This document shows, in pieces, positions 8,234 through 16,560 of a stretch of DNA of 44,300 nt. Numbering within the stretch: the first letter of the stretch is position 1; each line of letters starts with the position of its first letter. The stretch is from Lachnospiraceae bacterium (GTDB taxonomy: Bacteria; Bacillota; Clostridia; Lachnospirales; Lachnospiraceae), in the NCBI GenBank assembly GCA_017446045.1, contig JAFSRP010000029.1, positions 1 to 44,300 of the forward strand, in the 5' to 3' direction. Made by a program: the position numbers and the translations under genes. The notes under the pieces were generated by a model. It had not been told where the DNA came from. It ran no database searches and saw only the letters and a list, made by a program, of their open reading frames with translations.

Positions 8234-9115
8234 ATGCATAACTTTATTGAAAATATGAAGCCAAAGTGGAAGAGCTTCCGTGAAAGCATGTATCTGCTTG
8301 CAAAGAATAAGCTTTCCCTGGTTGCATTCGTTATCATTATCCTGTTCATCGGTATGGCGATCTTCGCTCCCGTGATCGCGCCCTACCCCGAGGATGTTTA
8401 TTCCACGCATATCAGTGAAAAACTGCTGCCGCCGAGCGCTGCACATCTGATGGGTACGGACGAACTGGGCCGGGATGTGTTCAGCCGTGTTATTTTCGGT
8501 ACGCGTGTATCGATCTCTGCAGCATTGGTCGCGGTCGCGATCGCGCTGATCATCGGCGTGCCTTTTGGCGCGCTGGCAGGCTGCTACGGCGGCTGGGTCG
8601 ATAACGTGCTCATGCGCATCACCGATGTTTTTCTTTCCTTCCCGCCGCTGCTCCTTGCTATCGCTCTCGTTGCGCTCCTTGGAGCAGGCCTGAAGAATGC
8701 CATTATAGCTATCGTTATTTCCTGGTGGCCGTGGTATACGAGACTGGTGCGCGGGCAGGCGATCAGTATTCGCGAACGGAAATTCGTGCAGGCTGCCGAG
8801 ACCATCGGTACGCCAAAGAGCAGGATCATTTTCAGCCACATTATTCCGAACTGTATCAGCCCGGTCATCGTGCAGGCATCCATGGATATCGGAGGCGTCA
8901 TCATGACGCTTGCCTCCCTGTCCTTCCTTGGCCTGGGTGCACAGGCGCCCACCCCGGAATGGGGACTGATGATCTCGGCGGGACGCTCGTTCTTCCCGGA
9001 TAAATGGTGGTGCTGTATCTTTCCGGGCGTCGCCATCTTTTTGACGGTGCTCTCCTTCAACCTTCTCGGCGATGCGATCCGTGAGATCCTCGATCCGAAG
9101 ACACGTAAGAAGTAA
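8234..9115 (+). CDS. DppC/OppC-type ABC importer permease
   Basis: 293 residues. The cytoplasmic N-terminal tail leads into the first helix (LVAFVIIILFIGMAIFAPVIAPY) and the typical LMGTDELGRDVFSRVIFGTRVSISAAL motif of DppC-type permeases. The coupling loop reads AETIGTPKSRIIFSHIIPN near residue 190, followed by SLSFLGLGAQAPTPEWG and the LGDAIREILDPKTRKK C-terminus. It pairs with the DppB-like subunit. The stop is 11 bases before the next start, with an AGGAGG ribosome binding site in the gap. Confidence 0.92.
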   Translation: MHNFIENMKPKWKSFRESMYLLAKNKLSLVAFVIIILFIGMAIFAPVIAPYPEDVYSTHISEKLLPPSAAHLMGTDELGRDVFSRVIFGTRVSISAALVAVAIALIIGVPFGALAGCYGGWVDNVLMRITDVFLSFPPLLLAIALVALLGAGLKNAIIAIVISWWPWYTRLVRGQAISIRERKFVQAAETIGTPKSRIIFSHIIPNCISPVIVQASMDIGGVIMTLASLSFLGLGAQAPTPEWGLMISAGRSFFPDKWWCCIFPGVAIFLTVLSFNLLGDAIREILDPKTRKK

Positions 9116-9126
9116 GGAGGCGGGAT

Positions 9127-10932
9127 ATGGCATATTTTGAGATAAAAGACCTCGTTGTAAAACATAAAAGCTTCGAGGGCATCAAAACGGTCCTCGACAT
9201 CGAACATCTTGCCATTGAAAAGGGAGAAACTTTCGGCATCGTCAGCGAATCCGGCCAGGGAAAGACCGTGCTGGCGCTGACGATCCAAAAATTGCTGGCG
9301 ACACCTCCGGGTATCATTGAAAGCGGGGAGGTCTTCCTTGATGGAGAAGATCTTTTTAAAAAGACGCCCAGGCAGATGCAACGCACGATCAACGGGAAAA
9401 AGATCGCCATGATCTTCCAGGACCCCATGAGCTGTCTGAATCCGGTATTCACCGTCGGATATACGATGATCGATGTGCTGCGGGAGAACCGCGGCATGAG
9501 CAGGAAAGAGGCAAAAGCGGAAGCCATCCGGCTGCTTGAAGAAGTCAAGCTCTCCGATGCGGGAAGCGTTATGGGCAAATATCCGCACCAGCTGTCTGGC
9601 GGACAGCGGCAGCGCGTCATTATCGCTCTGGCACTCTGTTGCGGCGCGGAGTTCATGATCGCGGACGAACCGACGAGAAATCTGGATGTTACGATCCAGG
9701 CGAGCGTGCTCAAACTTCTCAAGGAACTGCAGAGGAAACATGCGATCACCGTCCTCTTCATTGCCAATAACCTTTCCCTCATATCCGCCTTTTGCGACAG
9801 GGTCGCGATCCTGCATGACGGCCGGATCGTTGAGGAAGGTGATGTGCGCGAGATCGTCAGGAATCCGCAGAATGCATATACAAAGATGCTGCTGTCTGCG
9901 GTCAGCCGAACACATAAGACAGAAGAAACGGACGCGGAAAAGCCGGTACTTCTTGATGTGCAGGGCCTGAAAAAATATTTCCTGATCAACGATGAGATCA
10001 AGCATTTGAAAAACCTGACCCTGAAGGCGGTGGACGGTGTATCTTTCAAGCTCCGGCAGGGCGAAGTGCTCGGCATCGTCGGCGAGTCCGGCTGCGGAAA
10101 ATCGACACTGGTCAACACGATCCTGAATCTCTACGAGCCGACGGACGGCAAAGTGTTTTTTGACGGGCAGGATGCTTTTGCCGGGGGGAAGCGGAACAAT
10201 GCTTTCAAAAAAAATGTGCAGATCGTTTTCCAGGATCCGTACTGGTCCCTGAATCCGCGCTGGCTGATCAAGGATATCGTTGCAGAACCGCTCGATGTCT
10301 ATGAAAAACTCAATGAAAACGAGCGTGTGGCACGTGTTAAAGAACTTCTTGCCATGGTGGATATTCCGGAAGATGCCTGCTACAAGTACCCGCACGAGTT
10401 CTCCGGCGGACAGAGGCAGCGTATCGCGATCGCGAGGTCACTTGCCTCCAATCCGAAGCTGGTCGTGCTCGATGAACCGACGAGTTCGATCGACGTGTTC
10501 TCACAGGCGCAGATCCTGGACCTGATCAAAGACCTGAGGAAACGCTTCAATCTGACGAACATACTGATCAGCCATGATCTTGGCGTCGTACACGATCTGT
10601 CCGACCGGATCGCAGTCATGTATCTCGGCCACATCGTGGAGTTCGGTCCGGCAGAGGAGATCTTCAGTAATCCGCAGCATCCCTATACCCAGGCGCTGTT
10701 TGACTCGATCCCGGATGTTGACTCGTTCGGCATTGAAAGCCTGAAGACGCTCGAGGGACAGATCCCGAGTCCGATCAATCCGCCTTCGGGGTGTACCTTC
10801 CATACGCGCTGTTCGAAAGCCTGCGAGGCCTGCGCGCAGCGGACGCCAAAGGAGACCGTCATCGGAGAGGGACATGTGGTGAGTTGTATCCTGTTTGAGA
10901 AAGACGGGACGGAAGCGGGTATTGCCGGTTGA
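9127..10932 (+). CDS. Fused DppD-DppF-type ABC importer ATPase (two nucleotide-binding domains)
   Basis: 601 residues carrying two complete ABC domains in one chain, where classical Dpp systems use two proteins. Domain 1 (about residues 1-260) has Walker A SESGQGKT, signature LSGGQRQRV and Walker B FMIADEPT. Domain 2 (about 275-530) has GESGCGKS, FSGGQRQRI, LVVLDEPT and the H-loop ISHDLG. In domain 1 the H-loop is altered: the usual T-H-D reads A-N-N at residues 213-215, so the switch histidine is missing and that site may be catalytically weak. The C-terminal tail is the oligopeptide-transporter extension, with five cysteines between about 558 and 591; in some Dpp ATPases such a tail holds an iron-sulfur cluster. 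It powers the DppB/DppC channel. Confidence 0.92.
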   Translation: MAYFEIKDLVVKHKSFEGIKTVLDIEHLAIEKGETFGIVSESGQGKTVLALTIQKLLATPPGIIESGEVFLDGEDLFKKTPRQMQRTINGKKIAMIFQDPMSCLNPVFTVGYTMIDVLRENRGMSRKEAKAEAIRLLEEVKLSDAGSVMGKYPHQLSGGQRQRVIIALALCCGAEFMIADEPTRNLDVTIQASVLKLLKELQRKHAITVLFIANNLSLISAFCDRVAILHDGRIVEEGDVREIVRNPQNAYTKMLLSAVSRTHKTEETDAEKPVLLDVQGLKKYFLINDEIKHLKNLTLKAVDGVSFKLRQGEVLGIVGESGCGKSTLVNTILNLYEPTDGKVFFDGQDAFAGGKRNNAFKKNVQIVFQDPYWSLNPRWLIKDIVAEPLDVYEKLNENERVARVKELLAMVDIPEDACYKYPHEFSGGQRQRIAIARSLASNPKLVVLDEPTSSIDVFSQAQILDLIKDLRKRFNLTNILISHDLGVVHDLSDRIAVMYLGHIVEFGPAEEIFSNPQHPYTQALFDSIPDVDSFGIESLKTLEGQIPSPINPPSGCTFHTRCSKACEACAQRTPKETVIGEGHVVSCILFEKDGTEAGIAG

Positions 10933-10976
10933 TGCTTAAACCGAGGCTCCGCTGCAATTTGAAAGGAAAAGATTAA

Positions 10977-11657
10977 ATGATCGACAAACCAGCCATCGGC
11001 CTGATCGCGATGGGAAAGAAAGAAAACCGGTATCTGTGGCAGGATCTCATCGACAGATTCGGGCCGGACGCAGATGTGATGTTCCGTGGGGTCCTGGACG
11101 GGTTCGAACCGGAGGAGATCAGGGAGAAATTTGCTTTTTCCGAAGGCGATCATTACATCGTCACAGAGCTTCCGGATAAAAGTACCGTTCATATCAGTGA
11201 ACGCGCTGCCCGGGAACAGGTCAGCCGGATCACGGAGGAACTGTTCAATGCGGGAGCGGCAGCAGTCCTGGTGCTGTGTACCGGTGATTTTGAAAGAAGC
11301 GGGACAGAGAAGGGATTGCTTGTATTTCCGGAAGATATTCTCTTTGGCCTGCTTTCCGGTCTGAAACAGACAGCGATCGGCTTCATTGTCCCTGAAGAAG
11401 GGCAGATCGATGGTTCCGCGGAACACTATGCAGTGTTGCATCCGATCGTGAAGGCGGCATCGCCCTATGGTCCGATGGAGAAACTGCGGGAGACGGCTGC
11501 ATCATTCAGGGAAGAACCGGTCAATGTCATTGTGACCGACTGCATGGGTTTTACCGCAGAAATGGGGCAGCTGGTCTCAGAGGTCAGCGGTAAGCTTGTT
11601 CTTGTGCCGCGTGTGGTGATCCCGAAGCTGCTGTGCTCGATGATCATGCAGAAATAA
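10977..11657 (+). CDS. AroM family protein with a racemase-like cysteine pair
   Basis: 226 residues, the usual AroM length, with AAAGGAAAAG as ribosome binding site. Matches to AroM include GLIAMGKKEN near the start, RGVLDGF, then VLVLCTGDF with Cys101, IGFIVPEEGQ, and VIVTDCMGFT with Cys189. AroM was named after its position in the E. coli aroL region and has no proven reaction. Its layout resembles the Asp/Glu/hydantoin racemase superfamily, where two cysteines about 90-110 residues apart act as the acid and base. The 88-residue spacing of Cys101 and Cys189 fits that (inference). It lies 44 bases after the ATPase gene and 25 bases before the second DUF917 gene, so a shared pathway is likely. 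Confidence 0.82.
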   Translation: MIDKPAIGLIAMGKKENRYLWQDLIDRFGPDADVMFRGVLDGFEPEEIREKFAFSEGDHYIVTELPDKSTVHISERAAREQVSRITEELFNAGAAAVLVLCTGDFERSGTEKGLLVFPEDILFGLLSGLKQTAIGFIVPEEGQIDGSAEHYAVLHPIVKAASPYGPMEKLRETAASFREEPVNVIVTDCMGFTAEMGQLVSEVSGKLVLVPRVVIPKLLCSMIMQK

Positions 11658-11682
11658 TTTACGAAAGAAAGGAATACATGCG

Positions 11683-12780
11683 ATGAAAGTACTATCCAGA
11701 CAGGAACTGATGAACATTCTTTACGGATGCGCGATCTATGGTACGGGCGGCGGCGGAAGTCTGACCGACGGCATTGACATGATCGAGGAAGCGCTCGCAG
11801 CAGGGAAAGAGTTTAAGCTTGTGACATTTGAAGAACTGGATCCTGATGTTCTGATCGGGTGCCCTTACGGCTGCGGAGCGATCAGCCCGCATTCGGAAGA
11901 GGAGATCCGCAAGTACGCAAGGCTTCCGCTTGCAAAGGAAAACTATTTCTGCCTGGCAACGAAGCAGCTTGAGGATTTCTGCAGAAAACCGCTTTCCGCG
12001 ATCATCAGTACAGAACTGGGTGCCCATAACACGGCGACCGCTCTGTATGTGGCGGCAATGACGGACAAACTGATCGTGGACGGCGATCCGGCAGGCCGGA
12101 GCGTCCCGGCGCTGCAGCATTCTACCTATTACCTCCATGGTGTACCGATGACCCCGATCTCGGTCATGAACAAATTCGGTGAAGGCGCTGTCTTTACAAG
12201 CATTGTGGATGATGAACGTGCCGAGGATCTGGTGCGCGCGCTGGCGGTCGTGTCCCAGAATAACATCGCGGTCGTGGATCATGTCAATACGGCTGCAGTG
12301 CTGAAGGATGCGGTGATCAACGGCGCGATCTCCCTCACGGAAAAAGTCGGCGGCGCATTCCTGAAAGCACGGGAAGAGGGCAGTGATGCCGTAGAAGCCG
12401 TTCTGAAAGCCGGAAGCGGAAAGAAAATGTTCGAAGGAACAGTTGTAAAGAGCTGTTTCGAGACCAGAGACGGATATACATTTGGAGATACATACATCGA
12501 GGGAAGCGGAAGATGCGCGGGACATACGCTCCGGATCTGGTATCAGAATGAGAACATCATCAGCTGGCTGGATGATGAGATCTATGTTACCGTGCCGGAT
12601 CTCATCTGTGTTTTCGATATGGACAACATAGAACCGCAGCTGAATCCCTACGCCAGGGTCGGAGAAAAAGTGAGTGTGATCTGTCTGCCGGCGCCGGCAG
12701 AGTGGACGACGCCGAGAGGCCTGGAAGTCTTCGGTCCGAAGTTCTTCGGATATGACATCGAATACAAGCCGTTTATCTGA
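11683..12780 (+). CDS. DUF917 family protein, second copy
   Basis: 365 residues. It shares the family N-terminus LYGCAIYGTGGGGSL (glycines 22-25), then CPYGCGAISPHSEEE, ISTELGAHNTATALYVAA and the VDGDPAGRSVPALQHSTYYL segment. It also shares VVDHVNTAAVLKDAVINGAISLTEKVGGAF and the IWYQNENIISWLDDE region with the first copy at 4249-5358. The two proteins are clearly paralogs but differ at many positions, so this is not a recent duplication. They may form a mixed complex or act on successive intermediates (inference). AAAGAAAGGAA precedes the start by a short distance. It ends the operon, before a strong bidirectional terminator. Confidence 0.8.
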   Translation: MKVLSRQELMNILYGCAIYGTGGGGSLTDGIDMIEEALAAGKEFKLVTFEELDPDVLIGCPYGCGAISPHSEEEIRKYARLPLAKENYFCLATKQLEDFCRKPLSAIISTELGAHNTATALYVAAMTDKLIVDGDPAGRSVPALQHSTYYLHGVPMTPISVMNKFGEGAVFTSIVDDERAEDLVRALAVVSQNNIAVVDHVNTAAVLKDAVINGAISLTEKVGGAFLKAREEGSDAVEAVLKAGSGKKMFEGTVVKSCFETRDGYTFGDTYIEGSGRCAGHTLRIWYQNENIISWLDDEIYVTVPDLICVFDMDNIEPQLNPYARVGEKVSVICLPAPAEWTTPRGLEVFGPKFFGYDIEYKPFI

Positions 12781-12806
12781 GAAGCGTACTTTCTGATCTC
12801 AATAAC

Positions 12807-12836
12807 AAAAGCTGCCGCACCGATGCGGCAGCTTTT
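12807..12836. terminator. Bidirectional rho-independent terminator
   Basis: A perfect 13-bp stem (12807-12819 with 12824-12836, loop CCGA) has A residues on its left arm and T residues on its right. It can end both the rightward DUF917/ABC operon and the leftward CapA-like gene. Confidence 0.9.
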
Positions 12837-12842
12837 TCATGT

Positions 12843-14129
12843 CTATTCAGCGGAACCGGTTCCCTTTGTCCAGATATCGAAAAGCTCTCTCCACTGTGCA
12901 ACGCTGAGATGCATGCGGTGTAAAGCGGCAAGCTCATCCGTGTAGCATCTGAGGGGATACGTGGTCGAATAACTGTCAGTCTGATGGGTGACGACGGGTT
13001 TCAGCTTATGATCTGTGACCCGGCATCCCGCAGGCGTTCGCGCGATCGTAAACTCCGCGAGTCCGCCGATAGAGGCAGGCGCCCAGTTCTGTGCGGAGAC
13101 GAGGTTGCCGAGAGAGTAATAGACCAGCATCGGATGCCCGTCATCACGTTCCAGAAGAACCATCGGCTGCAGCACATGAGGATGGGTACCGATCACAACA
13201 TCAACACCGCTTTCCAGGAACACATTCGTCCAGGATTGCTGTAGCGCATCGATCTCGGGACTGAACTCCGTTCCCCAATGGGCAAATACCAGGACAGCAT
13301 CTGCGGTATTTCTTGCTGCGGCAATATCCTGCCGGACAGCTTCCGGATCATTCAGCAGGTGTACGGTATAAGGGAAATTCCGTGGGATCCTGATGCCGTT
13401 CGTCCCGTAGGTATAGTTGAGCAGAGCCAGGCGGACACCGTTTATAGTGAGGACTCGGAAGGGTTCGTACTGCGGGTGTGCGGTGGACTGTATACCGATG
13501 TAAGGGATCCCTCGTGACTCGTAGAAAGCGGCTGTTGCATTGATGCCGCCGATTCCTTTGTCCAAAGCATGGTTCGTCGCACAGGCGGCGAGCCCGAAAC
13601 CTGCCCTGAGGGCGGATTCTCCGACAGCGGGAGGTGTTCCGAAGTCCGGGTATCCGTGGTATTGGTCCGGACGGTCGGTAAAGATCGTTTCCTGGCTGAG
13701 TACGGCAAGATCAGCGCACTGCAGCTCTTCTGCAAGCTCACGGCTGTACAGAAAATCAAAGCTGCCTGCTGCCAGACCGTAATCGATGAGCTGCTGGTGG
13801 ATCAGGTTGTCTCCGCCGACAGCGATCGTGACCGCGGTGTCCTTTTTCTGAACCAGTCCGTTTTCGACCCATGCGCCGTCCGCATTCACCCGGAATCCGT
13901 CCGGGGTAGTCGTACTGACAGCAATGCTGCCGTTCTCCCGGAAATAATAGCACTCGGCATGGCAGTCCCTGTCGCTGTCGATCCATTTCCAGCCTCCGGT
14001 CTCGAAGTGCCCGTCATCATACTGAAACTTCCAGCCTTCGTCAGTAACGACCCATGTATCGGCATGGGCCTGCAGGCTCGCAAACAAGATGAACATGATA
14101 ATAATTACACGGGAAAGACGAAATGACAT
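12843..14129 (-). CDS. CapA-family secreted metallophosphatase-like protein with N-terminal wall-binding repeats
   Basis: 428 residues with a Sec signal peptide (MSFRLSRVIIIMFILFASLQ, ending at AHA near residue 23). Residues 24-95 hold two or three aromatic-glycine repeats (GWKFQYDDGHFETGGWKW, YYFRENGSIA, FRVNADGAWVENG) like those of wall-binding proteins. The rest is a CapA/PgsA domain: IAVGGDNLIHQQL (metal-binding Asp), LSQETIF in place of the usual N-L-E, CATNHALDKG, FAHWGTE and IGTHPHVLQPM. CapA proteins belong to the calcineurin-like fold and are tied to poly-gamma-glutamate or capsule synthesis, but many stand-alone copies have no known role. No pgsBC genes lie nearby, so a polyglutamate function is not supported. 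Confidence 0.85.
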   Translation of the reverse strand: MSFRLSRVIIIMFILFASLQAHADTWVVTDEGWKFQYDDGHFETGGWKWIDSDRDCHAECYYFRENGSIAVSTTTPDGFRVNADGAWVENGLVQKKDTAVTIAVGGDNLIHQQLIDYGLAAGSFDFLYSRELAEELQCADLAVLSQETIFTDRPDQYHGYPDFGTPPAVGESALRAGFGLAACATNHALDKGIGGINATAAFYESRGIPYIGIQSTAHPQYEPFRVLTINGVRLALLNYTYGTNGIRIPRNFPYTVHLLNDPEAVRQDIAAARNTADAVLVFAHWGTEFSPEIDALQQSWTNVFLESGVDVVIGTHPHVLQPMVLLERDDGHPMLVYYSLGNLVSAQNWAPASIGGLAEFTIARTPAGCRVTDHKLKPVVTHQTDSYSTTYPLRCYTDELAALHRMHLSVAQWRELFDIWTKGTGSAE

Positions 14130-14187
14130 TTACACACATCCTGGTTTATACGTATAATAGTGGATAAGTTTCGTGTGGATCATATGA

Positions 14188-14219
14188 TTGACAGCGCTGC
14201 TCTGAAATATATCTATTAT
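14188..14219 (+). promoter_or_regulatory. Possible promoter of the nhaC-like gene
   Basis: A consensus TTGACA (14188-14193) is followed by an AT-rich stretch with TATTAT at 14214-14219. The spacing is long (20 bases), and TATCTA at 14210 would give 16. The -35 is clear, the -10 is not. Confidence 0.4.
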
Positions 14220-14280
14220 ATACGCCTATACCATGATAATGCAATGATCTGTGACGCTTCGGACAAAAGGGAGACATCAG

Positions 14281-15606
14281 TTGGAAACACTGGTCATATT
14301 TATCTTTATACTCTTTCTTGTGGGGTGCCTTGTTACAGGGCTCCCTGTTCTTGTGGCGCTGACTGCGGGTTTTCTTCTGTTTTTCGGTTACGGCATATTT
14401 ACCGGACATGGACCCGCCCGTATGGCAAAGGCAGCACTTTCCGGGGTATATAAGATCCGTACTATCCTGCAGATCTTTGCGCTTATCGGGTTATTGACTG
14501 CACTTTGGAGGGAGGCAGGCACCATACCGGCGATCACCTATTATGCGTCTTCCGTCGTCCGTCCGGGAATCATGGTCCTTACCTGCTTCCTGCTCAATTG
14601 TCTGATCTCGTTTTTAACAGGATCTTCCTTTGCTTCTACTGCGACGATGGGAGTGATCACGATGTCGATGGCAAGGATCGCCGGCGTACCGGCGGTGGTC
14701 GCGAGTGGCGCGATCCTTTCCGGTGTCTATTTCGGGGACCGGTGCTCTCCGGTATCAACCAGTGCGCTGCTGATCGCCACGGTAACGAAAACGAATATAT
14801 TTGACAATATCCGGGAATGCCTGAAGACAGCAGTCGTTCCATTTGCTGTAAGCTGTGTCATCTACGGGGTCCTCGGGATAGTCATACATACCGGCGCAGG
14901 GTCTGCTGCGGATCTGGCTGTCCGGGAACTGTTCGCGAAGGAATTCCGGCTTGGCTTTGTTCCTTTGCTCCCGGCTGTGCTGATCCTCGTGCTTGCGGCC
15001 CTGCGTATCCGTGTGATCCTGGCGATGTCAGTCAGTATTATTTCAGCTTTTATAGTGAGTATTCTTTACCAGCACGCACCGCTTTGGCAGGTAATACCGG
15101 ATCTGCTTTCGGGTTATCATGCCAGGCTTCCGGAACTTTCCGGACTCATCAGCGGCGGCGGCCTGAAGTCCATGCTGAGTCCTGCCATGACCGTCTGCCT
15201 TTCGTCCTCCTATGCCGGGATGTTTGAAGAGACCGGGCTTCTGCAGGGGCTGAAAGGCAGGATCAGGGCATTGGCTGACAGGACGAGTCCGTTTGCCGCA
15301 ACGCTCCTGACCTCGGTCGTTTCCTGTGCCATCGCATGCAACCAGACCCTGGCTGTGATATTGACAGAACAGCTTTGCCATGAACTGCAGCCGGACAGGC
15401 AGGTGTTTGCCATAGATATTGAGAATTCCACGGCGGTGATCGCCGCACTGATCCCATGGAATATAGCGTGCGCCGTTCCTTTGGCAGCGCTCGGTGCCCC
15501 GCCTTCTGCCGTGCTGCTGGCCTGTTACCTGTATTTCCTGCCGTGCTGGCGTCTTATTACAGAGCGCCAGAGATACAGGCAGTATAAGTCTGCGGCTTAT
15601 AAATGA
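14281..15606 (+). CDS. NhaC family Na+/H+ antiporter (or related organic-anion antiporter)
   Basis: 441 residues, starting at a TTG at 14281. AAGGGAG lies 6 bases before this TTG, whereas the upstream in-frame GTG at 14251 has no ribosome binding site and would add ten polar residues before the first helix. The protein is very hydrophobic, with about ten helices. LLTALWREAGTIPAITYYA, LTGSSFASTATMGVI, then SGAILSGVYFGDRCSPVSTSALL and the late SCAIACNQTLAVILTEQL are hallmarks of the NhaC family. Members exchange sodium for protons, or malate for lactate; the substrate cannot be fixed from sequence. Confidence 0.87.
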   Translation: METLVIFIFILFLVGCLVTGLPVLVALTAGFLLFFGYGIFTGHGPARMAKAALSGVYKIRTILQIFALIGLLTALWREAGTIPAITYYASSVVRPGIMVLTCFLLNCLISFLTGSSFASTATMGVITMSMARIAGVPAVVASGAILSGVYFGDRCSPVSTSALLIATVTKTNIFDNIRECLKTAVVPFAVSCVIYGVLGIVIHTGAGSAADLAVRELFAKEFRLGFVPLLPAVLILVLAALRIRVILAMSVSIISAFIVSILYQHAPLWQVIPDLLSGYHARLPELSGLISGGGLKSMLSPAMTVCLSSSYAGMFEETGLLQGLKGRIRALADRTSPFAATLLTSVVSCAIACNQTLAVILTEQLCHELQPDRQVFAIDIENSTAVIAALIPWNIACAVPLAALGAPPSAVLLACYLYFLPCWRLITERQRYRQYKSAAYK

Positions 15607-15688
15607 TTTTATGATGAACGATCGGGCGTTTGGCAGTATAATGGGTGCGGACCCTCATCAACAGGGGGTCCGGGAAGGGAGACATTAT

Positions 15689-16558
15689 ATGTTTCAAAGA
15701 AAGAATGCACACAGGATCATAAAGAAGAGCGCACTGGTACTGTCAGCGAGCCTGGCAGCTGCCTGCTTTTTCCCGCTTAAGTCATACGCTTATCTGGTGA
15801 TCACAGGCAATAATTCTGCTCCTCAGATCGTAAATGAAACTACTGCCGGCGCTGCGTCGGTGGGCACCGGCACCTTTGATGCTGCGTTCTATGCTGCTTC
15901 GTATCCGGATGTTGCCGCTGCCCTGGGGACAGATCCGCAGGTACTTTATGATCATTATATTTCCAACGGCATGAGAGAAGGACGCCTTCCCTTTAATGGC
16001 GCTGCGCCGGGACAGGCGGTCAGTGGTATGGCGGGCACAGCCGCGCAGCCGGCACAGCAGACTGCGCAGCCGGTACAGCAGGCAGCCGCAGTCCAGTCTG
16101 CTTCCGCCGGATTCACACCCGTTCCCCTCGGCAGTCTGGCCAATTACGGCAGCATCAAAAAGAGAATGACTGATGAGCAGTTCCAACAGGCATATAATGT
16201 AGCGCTGCAGATCGTCACACCGCTTGCCGGAAAGAGTCGGGAAGAACAGATGAAGGGGATCGCCTCTGCGCTGAGAGCCAGGGTGGATAACGGTTCGGTC
16301 AATTATTCCATGAGCTCGGATCATTATAATGACCCGTACGGTTATTTTATTGACGGCGCTGTATCCTGTGCGGGCTGTGTCAGAGCGACAGGCCTTTGCC
16401 TCAACATCCTGGGTATCCCTTACGAGCATGTCAATGAGAATCAGTATTCCCATCAGTGGGCAAGGGTAGAGAACAACGGGACATACTGGATCTGTGACGC
16501 CTTTGGACTTTATGTGGGTCCGGAGCCGTCTCCCTATCAGCATCCGTATATCCATTGA
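15689..16558 (+). CDS. Secreted transglutaminase-like protein with a YPDVAAAL repeat
   Basis: 289 residues from the ATG at 15689, which has GGAAGGGAG before it. A Sec signal peptide (basic start, hydrophobic 14-30, cleavage near SYA) leads to a short motif, FDAAFYAASYPDVAAALGTD then LYDHYISNGMREGR, at about residues 60-102. Such motifs occur in other exported bacterial proteins as a small helical repeat. A Gln/Ala/Pro-rich linker follows (about 105-145). The C-terminal domain has a transglutaminase-like triad: Cys in GAVSCAGCVRATGLCL, His in YSHQWARV, Asp in WICDAFG. Such domains may be proteases or crosslinking enzymes. The gene lies 83 bases after nhaC and 2 bases before the DUF554 gene. 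Confidence 0.75.
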   Translation: MFQRKNAHRIIKKSALVLSASLAAACFFPLKSYAYLVITGNNSAPQIVNETTAGAASVGTGTFDAAFYAASYPDVAAALGTDPQVLYDHYISNGMREGRLPFNGAAPGQAVSGMAGTAAQPAQQTAQPVQQAAAVQSASAGFTPVPLGSLANYGSIKKRMTDEQFQQAYNVALQIVTPLAGKSREEQMKGIASALRARVDNGSVNYSMSSDHYNDPYGYFIDGAVSCAGCVRATGLCLNILGIPYEHVNENQYSHQWARVENNGTYWICDAFGLYVGPEPSPYQHPYIH

Positions 16559-16560
16559 TC

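Noticed and set aside
8584-10395. A 603-codon open frame on the - strand across the importer genes
   Set aside because: It runs antisense to the well-supported DppC and fused ATPase genes, has no recognisable domain and no ribosome binding site. Long antisense frames are common opposite genes of this codon use.
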